The notes under the pieces: model-generated
What the model was told of the DNA's origin: nothing
The model's input: only the letters and a program-made list of their open reading frames with translations
Database searches by the model: none
Position numbers and translations under genes: made by a program
Part shown: one piece after another, positions 60,001 to 64,000 of the stretch
How the letters are laid out: every line of letters starts with the position of its first letter
Position numbering within the stretch: the first letter of the stretch is position 1
Source of the DNA: Balanoglossus misakiensis
Taxonomy: Eukaryota; Hemichordata
Assembly: GCA_040954595.2 (NCBI GenBank)
Contig: CM082578.2
Coordinates: forward strand, 18,166,001-18,230,000
Direction: 5' to 3'
DNA: 64,000 nucleotides

Positions 60001-62875
60001 TTACAGCAAAGTCTCTGATAAGAGCTAGCGTGTTTAGCTGCATATTAACGACATCAAACGAAACTCACATATTTGTCCATCTATCTCCATGGTTCGTTGC
60101 AGAGAAGGGCACTCCTTAATGTGTAGACAAAGTTCAGGTTAAACAAGTTCACAGGTACAGAGATGTCCGTAGTCTGGAACACATTTACACATTTGAAAAG
60201 TCAAAGGCGACGTCTTGATCACGACGATGTCGCTCACCGCAACATTTCCTCGGTCCGATGTCGGGTTATTGAATCGGAATCTATTTTAGGGGCGATCGAA
60301 TCAATGCGTAATTATGTTTAATTATGACGGCAATGAACAGGTAGGTTTGTCCCGGAATATTTGACTGCCACCGACATCGCCCCTTCTAAAATCTCTGAAT
60401 GACCTTATCTTACTTTCCCAGTTGCCGCCTCCACTAATCCCAACCGAGAACACGTCACATCCGATCCAAAAATGCGCTTCTGCCTCCTCCACATCCTCCT
60501 TTACCGGCACCACATGCAAACATACAAGTGGGTCTGTCCTCTCCTCCCTACGTACCACTCCCAAGTTTTCTCGTCGTCGAGGTCCACGTCCATCTGTTTG
60601 TTGCACTTTACCCGAACACAAAAGCGAGGAATAGTCCAAACGTTGCCGACACCACTCTCGAAAAATCCCGAAATACAAGTTCTTCACTTTTCAAAACCTG
60701 GCAGCCGAAGAACAATTTTTGTCCACTGCGTTTTGCCCCACGTGTCCTGGTACAGATGACTGTCACTCGCGCCTCAGTCGCCGTCCAAATGTCAACTATA
60801 TTGAATTCAGAGTGATGCGTAGATCAAAATCCTGCCGACATCACCGAATATTAATACAATTTTAAATTATTAACTTTCCCCGAGGGGAAAGCCATTTGTA
60901 TCGCTATCAGTATACACATGGTTGCATTTTTGCGAAATCTAAACTCCTGTTACGCAATGTCTAAAACGGCCACAGGGGAAAATGCTGTACAACACGTGAC
61001 TTCAAAAACTCTGAAGAAGCCGATCGGAAGATGTTGAGTCAATTACAACCGCTCTTGAGTTGCACATTAAAGCTGTAAATTTTGGCTATTTTGTCATTAT
61101 GCCCTGTGCTTTTTTCTCCTGGTGTTCGAATCCCTGAACCGTTGTACAATACTACATGTCACTGACACATCAACACACTGGTGTTCAGTTATTCATCACA
61201 AAGTCGGACTATACAACAATATACACACCTAAAGGCTGTGTTCACAAGAAGGAGGATATGATACTGGAAAAATACAGGAAAACAGCCGAATATTGCAGCT
61301 ATCCCTTTCATTTCAATCGACACCTTCAGCTGACTGATTGTTTCTTGAGGTTTGAGCAAACTTTGTAATTCGAACAATTGTGTTCCTGCCGCCATCGCCA
61401 TCCCTTTAGAGATAGATATTGACATACATTGCACACAATTATTCAAATATTTAAACGCTAATTGGCAGTGCATACACTTGTGACGGTGGCCAATTGAAAA
61501 ACTGCGGCCACCTGGGAATTTAACGCGAAAGATAGCGGAAAACCGATAAGGGGTATACCTTGTCATTTCTCTGGGACACAAAAGTCAGATGTCATCACGT
61601 ATTCGCTTTTAGTATCAAAATCAATGAGGATTAACAAAATGGCACGCCCCTTTTAATTTTGCACACTTAATTTCATATTCTGTTGGTATTCACGTCTTGT
61701 TTTCATTTTCCTCAGGCGTATCCACTTCACAGACCTATCACAAAACGTGTTTGAGAAATTATTTCTTTTAAGAAATTAAAAACAAATGAAAGATTTCCCT
61801 GGCCATTGAAACACATACATTGTTACCGAGACCACAGCTGTATACCAACGGTTTGTGCTACAGACTTGTGAAGATGGCCACAGACGACAGATATCTCCTG
61901 TTTTAGTACGTCCATGTGTGTGTATGCATAACACGGTGACCCTTTGATTGGTAAAACACACAGGAAATCGTTAAATCTAATTTATTGAAATGGACTTCTG
62001 ACCGAGAAAAGATGCTCTACACTGCAGAAGAATTGTGATGGATAATGTTAAACGAAACGGTATTTAAGAACAAACTCATAGTGCTAGACCATGTGCTCGG
62101 TGTATCTATCTTGCCTACGTGCGTTTTGCCCGATAGAGCTTCATATGATAATTAATATTGCCCAATCCGGCGTATGATCACTTGTTGTACACGTCGGCGC
62201 CGTCATAGAGTGAAATATGGCTGTAGTAAATAAAACACAGACAAACCCCGCAGTCGACCCTACTGTGTGTCAACTTTAACAAAAGTGTTTTATGAAAAAA
62301 CATGATATGCCTAAGCTGACGTTGGACATTTTCCTATTATCCTCCCAGTCTTTATTGACATAACTGTTTTGATCATAGTATTTTGTGTAGAAATTACTCT
62401 GTCATCTTTATGGCTATTGATTAATTTAAAGGGAAGCGGTCGACGACCCCTTCACTTTAACAAACAGCAGACGGCGCAATCAACTGCATACGAAGACTAA
62501 AGTCATATTACTATAAGTTACCATGAACATAATCACACAGCAGAAAAGAATATATGATGAATATTTAATTTCTTCATAAAAAATCAATGGTAGACACTAT
62601 GTTATAAATTTCTTGAGGACTCAAAACGCTTACCAATCACCAAAAATTCGTTTCTGATAAGCCCATGCCTATATCAAACTCATGCATGATCATTCAGATG
62701 TTGGGGAATATTACAATTACATTTCAGCTTATAAAATCGCAGTCTTCCGATATCTATCAAATACAGACATTCTCGTAGAAATATAAAACGTGACACAAAA
62801 CAGGCAGCCTGATAGACCGTCACGTGAAATTCAGGTATATTAAAGCTTATTGTGTATACGCCAACCACGTAGAAC
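57019..62875. other. Gene-poor intergenic region
   Basis: No recognised gene. An unassigned minus-strand frame ending in a good donor lies at 60414-60687 (listed separately). The rest is short frames and alternating TATA/CATG words (about 58320-58355). Confidence 0.5.
60414..60687 (-). other. Unassigned open frame with a consensus donor, possible exon
   Basis: The frame is open over about 90 codons and runs into TGGGAAA then GTAAGA, a strong minus-strand donor (60413-60412). The predicted peptide is charged and includes HFWIGCDVFSVGIS. A second frame over the same bases is also open for about 55 codons, so the coding frame is uncertain. No family resemblance, no acceptor chosen. It may be chance in a locally GC-rich stretch. 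Confidence 0.15.
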
Positions 62876-62960
62876 AACAAAACAAAACAAAACAATACAA
62901 TACAATTCAAAACAATCAACCGATCGATCGATCGACCGATCAATCAATCAATCAATCCGC
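62876..62960 (+). repeat. Compound low-complexity tract (AACAA, CGAT, CAAT)
   Basis: AAAAC/AATAC-type units followed by about five GATC-frame CGAT units and about five CAAT units. Confidence 0.75.
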
Positions 62961-63120
62961 CAATCTCTACCCGGCGCGACCGGCTTGCGAAAAGATCACA
63001 CATTGGAGTCGAGAAATGAACAAACTAACGCGCTGAGACAAGATGGCTGCCTTCTTCTGAAATAGACGAGGCAAAGGTATTATGTTTCTCTGACATTCTC
63101 AGTGACTTTGCCTTTTGGCC

Positions 63121-63287
63121 ATGGGGAACTCCACAACGAAGGGCGTTAGGAAGCTTATGTCACCGGTGACGAAAGCGTTCTACGGCAACACAACAGAAGC
63201 TGACGCCACCAGCTCCAGCGACACCGACGATGCCCTGTGCAGGCGCTTCTGTGCATCAGCCAGTCCGTTCATCCTTACTCGCACAAG
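63121..63287 (+). CDS. Candidate first coding exon, N-myristoylation-type start
   Basis: ATG at 63121 in a strong Kozak context (TTGGCCATGGGG). The encoded start, MGNSTTKGVRKLM, has Gly2 and Ser/Thr/Lys features that fit an N-myristoylation signal, followed by a Ser/Asp-rich segment (SSSDTDD). The frame stays open to an AAG-then-GTTTATAT donor at 63288, a weak match; an earlier AG-then-GC site is less likely. The rest of the gene would lie beyond 64000. An AAGATGGCTGCC sequence about 75 bases upstream resembles a YY1-type initiator. I do not recognise the family. It may be a chance frame. Confidence 0.35.
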
Positions 63288-64000
63288 GTTTATATATACT
63301 ATTTTCTTACCTTTTCGTGTGCCTCCATCTCGATTTTTTGTTATTTTTTCAAGGAAAATGCAGATTGTTAAGGTCGACGTCTTTGTTACTGTACAAGTAC
63401 AAACTATGGAAAGAGCGTCTGGAATGCGAAGCTTAGAGTTCGCTGGGGTGCGACATCGACGCGAAAAAGTCCTGTTTAACAGTTAACCGTTGCACGTTGA
63501 CGAGCACATGTTATTAAATTTGGAACAGGACCAGTCCGCTGGCGACTCATTCAGTCTAAAAATACACAGACCGACCACGTCGTTGGCGCGCGTCCCCTGC
63601 TCTTGGCTGATGATATTTCAGACGTGCAGCCGGGCTCGTAGGAAACCTGAGTAGAATATCGTGAAAATGAATGGCACGAATTATGTACAGCCTCCATCGT
63701 CGTGTGTTGGGGCCCCCCGATGGCGATGGAATTCACAGGCTGACGTCACAAGCTCTTACTGTTCCCATCATAGTCATATAGAGTGTTGCATAGCCAATGG
63801 GTTATCAGCCGCTGGTTATAATGCGCCCTATAGACAGCTTGTCAAATGAGCTGTGTGTGCAGCCACTGTGCATCAGAATGACCCAGTAGTAATGCAGTGA
63901 ACAGCTGACTCCTTTAAAAATAGCTCAGCGTTGGGTTGATAGCTGTTACCATGCTTCATGGTCCCCAAGGTTGTGTCATTCGGTTTCTAGGCCTACAACC
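63288..64000. other. Window end; intron of the candidate gene or intergenic
   Basis: No further exon is recognised. Short frames only. Confidence 0.3.

Noticed and set aside
61121-61135. tRNA B-box-like GTTCGAATCC
   Set aside because: No A box or acceptor-stem complement at the proper distance upstream.

Overview
This is animal nuclear DNA. The genes are split by GT-AG introns with polypyrimidine acceptors, the proteins are metazoan families (TRIM, kelch, CUB/EGF, BTG, kinetochore CENP-P), and intergenic DNA is AT-rich with microsatellites and long G/C homopolymers. Gene content and density, vertebrate-like exon structures and one dispersed repeat suggest an invertebrate deuterostome such as a hemichordate or cephalochordate. 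The species cannot be fixed from sequence alone.

Layout: (1) 1-718, minus, first part of a KLHDC8-like kelch gene. (2) 2663-5469, minus, complete 8-exon CENPP. (3) 6232-7599, plus, TRIM protein encoded in one coding exon. (4) 8196-16107, plus, complete 16-exon NOL8. (5) 17387-30608, plus, complete 25-exon secreted protein with two CUB domains, 17 EGF modules and a C-terminal coiled coil; its large intron 14 holds two copies of a composite repeat. (6) 34971-43277, minus, complete 12-exon IPPK. (7) 46275-46733, minus, intronless BTG1/2-like gene. (8) 54905-56209, minus, helical-repeat plus MYND-finger protein in one coding exon. (9) 63121 onward, a tentative first exon of a plus-strand gene leaving the window. 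The rest, mainly 47.3-54.9 kb and 56.3-63.1 kb, shows no recognisable gene.

I rebuilt the four spliced genes by hand from splice sites and codon phase. All four close exactly in frame: CENPP 351 aa, NOL8 1275 aa, CUB/EGF protein 1054 aa, IPPK 476 aa. These proteins belong to different processes (kinetochore, ribosome biogenesis, inositol phosphate synthesis, extracellular matrix, mRNA deadenylation), so this is not a functional cluster. It is a block of old linkage: CENPP, NOL8 and IPPK are also neighbours on human 9q22.31, from memory.

The most unusual features are the intron-14 repeat pair, which carries seven perfect DR1 nuclear-receptor motifs and seven GGC(G/C)GCCATATTGG motifs; the CUB2-EGF17-coiled-coil architecture; the TRIM gene sitting inside the divergent CENPP/NOL8 pair; a GC-AG intron in CENPP; and threefold amplification of a TDEI motif in NOL8.
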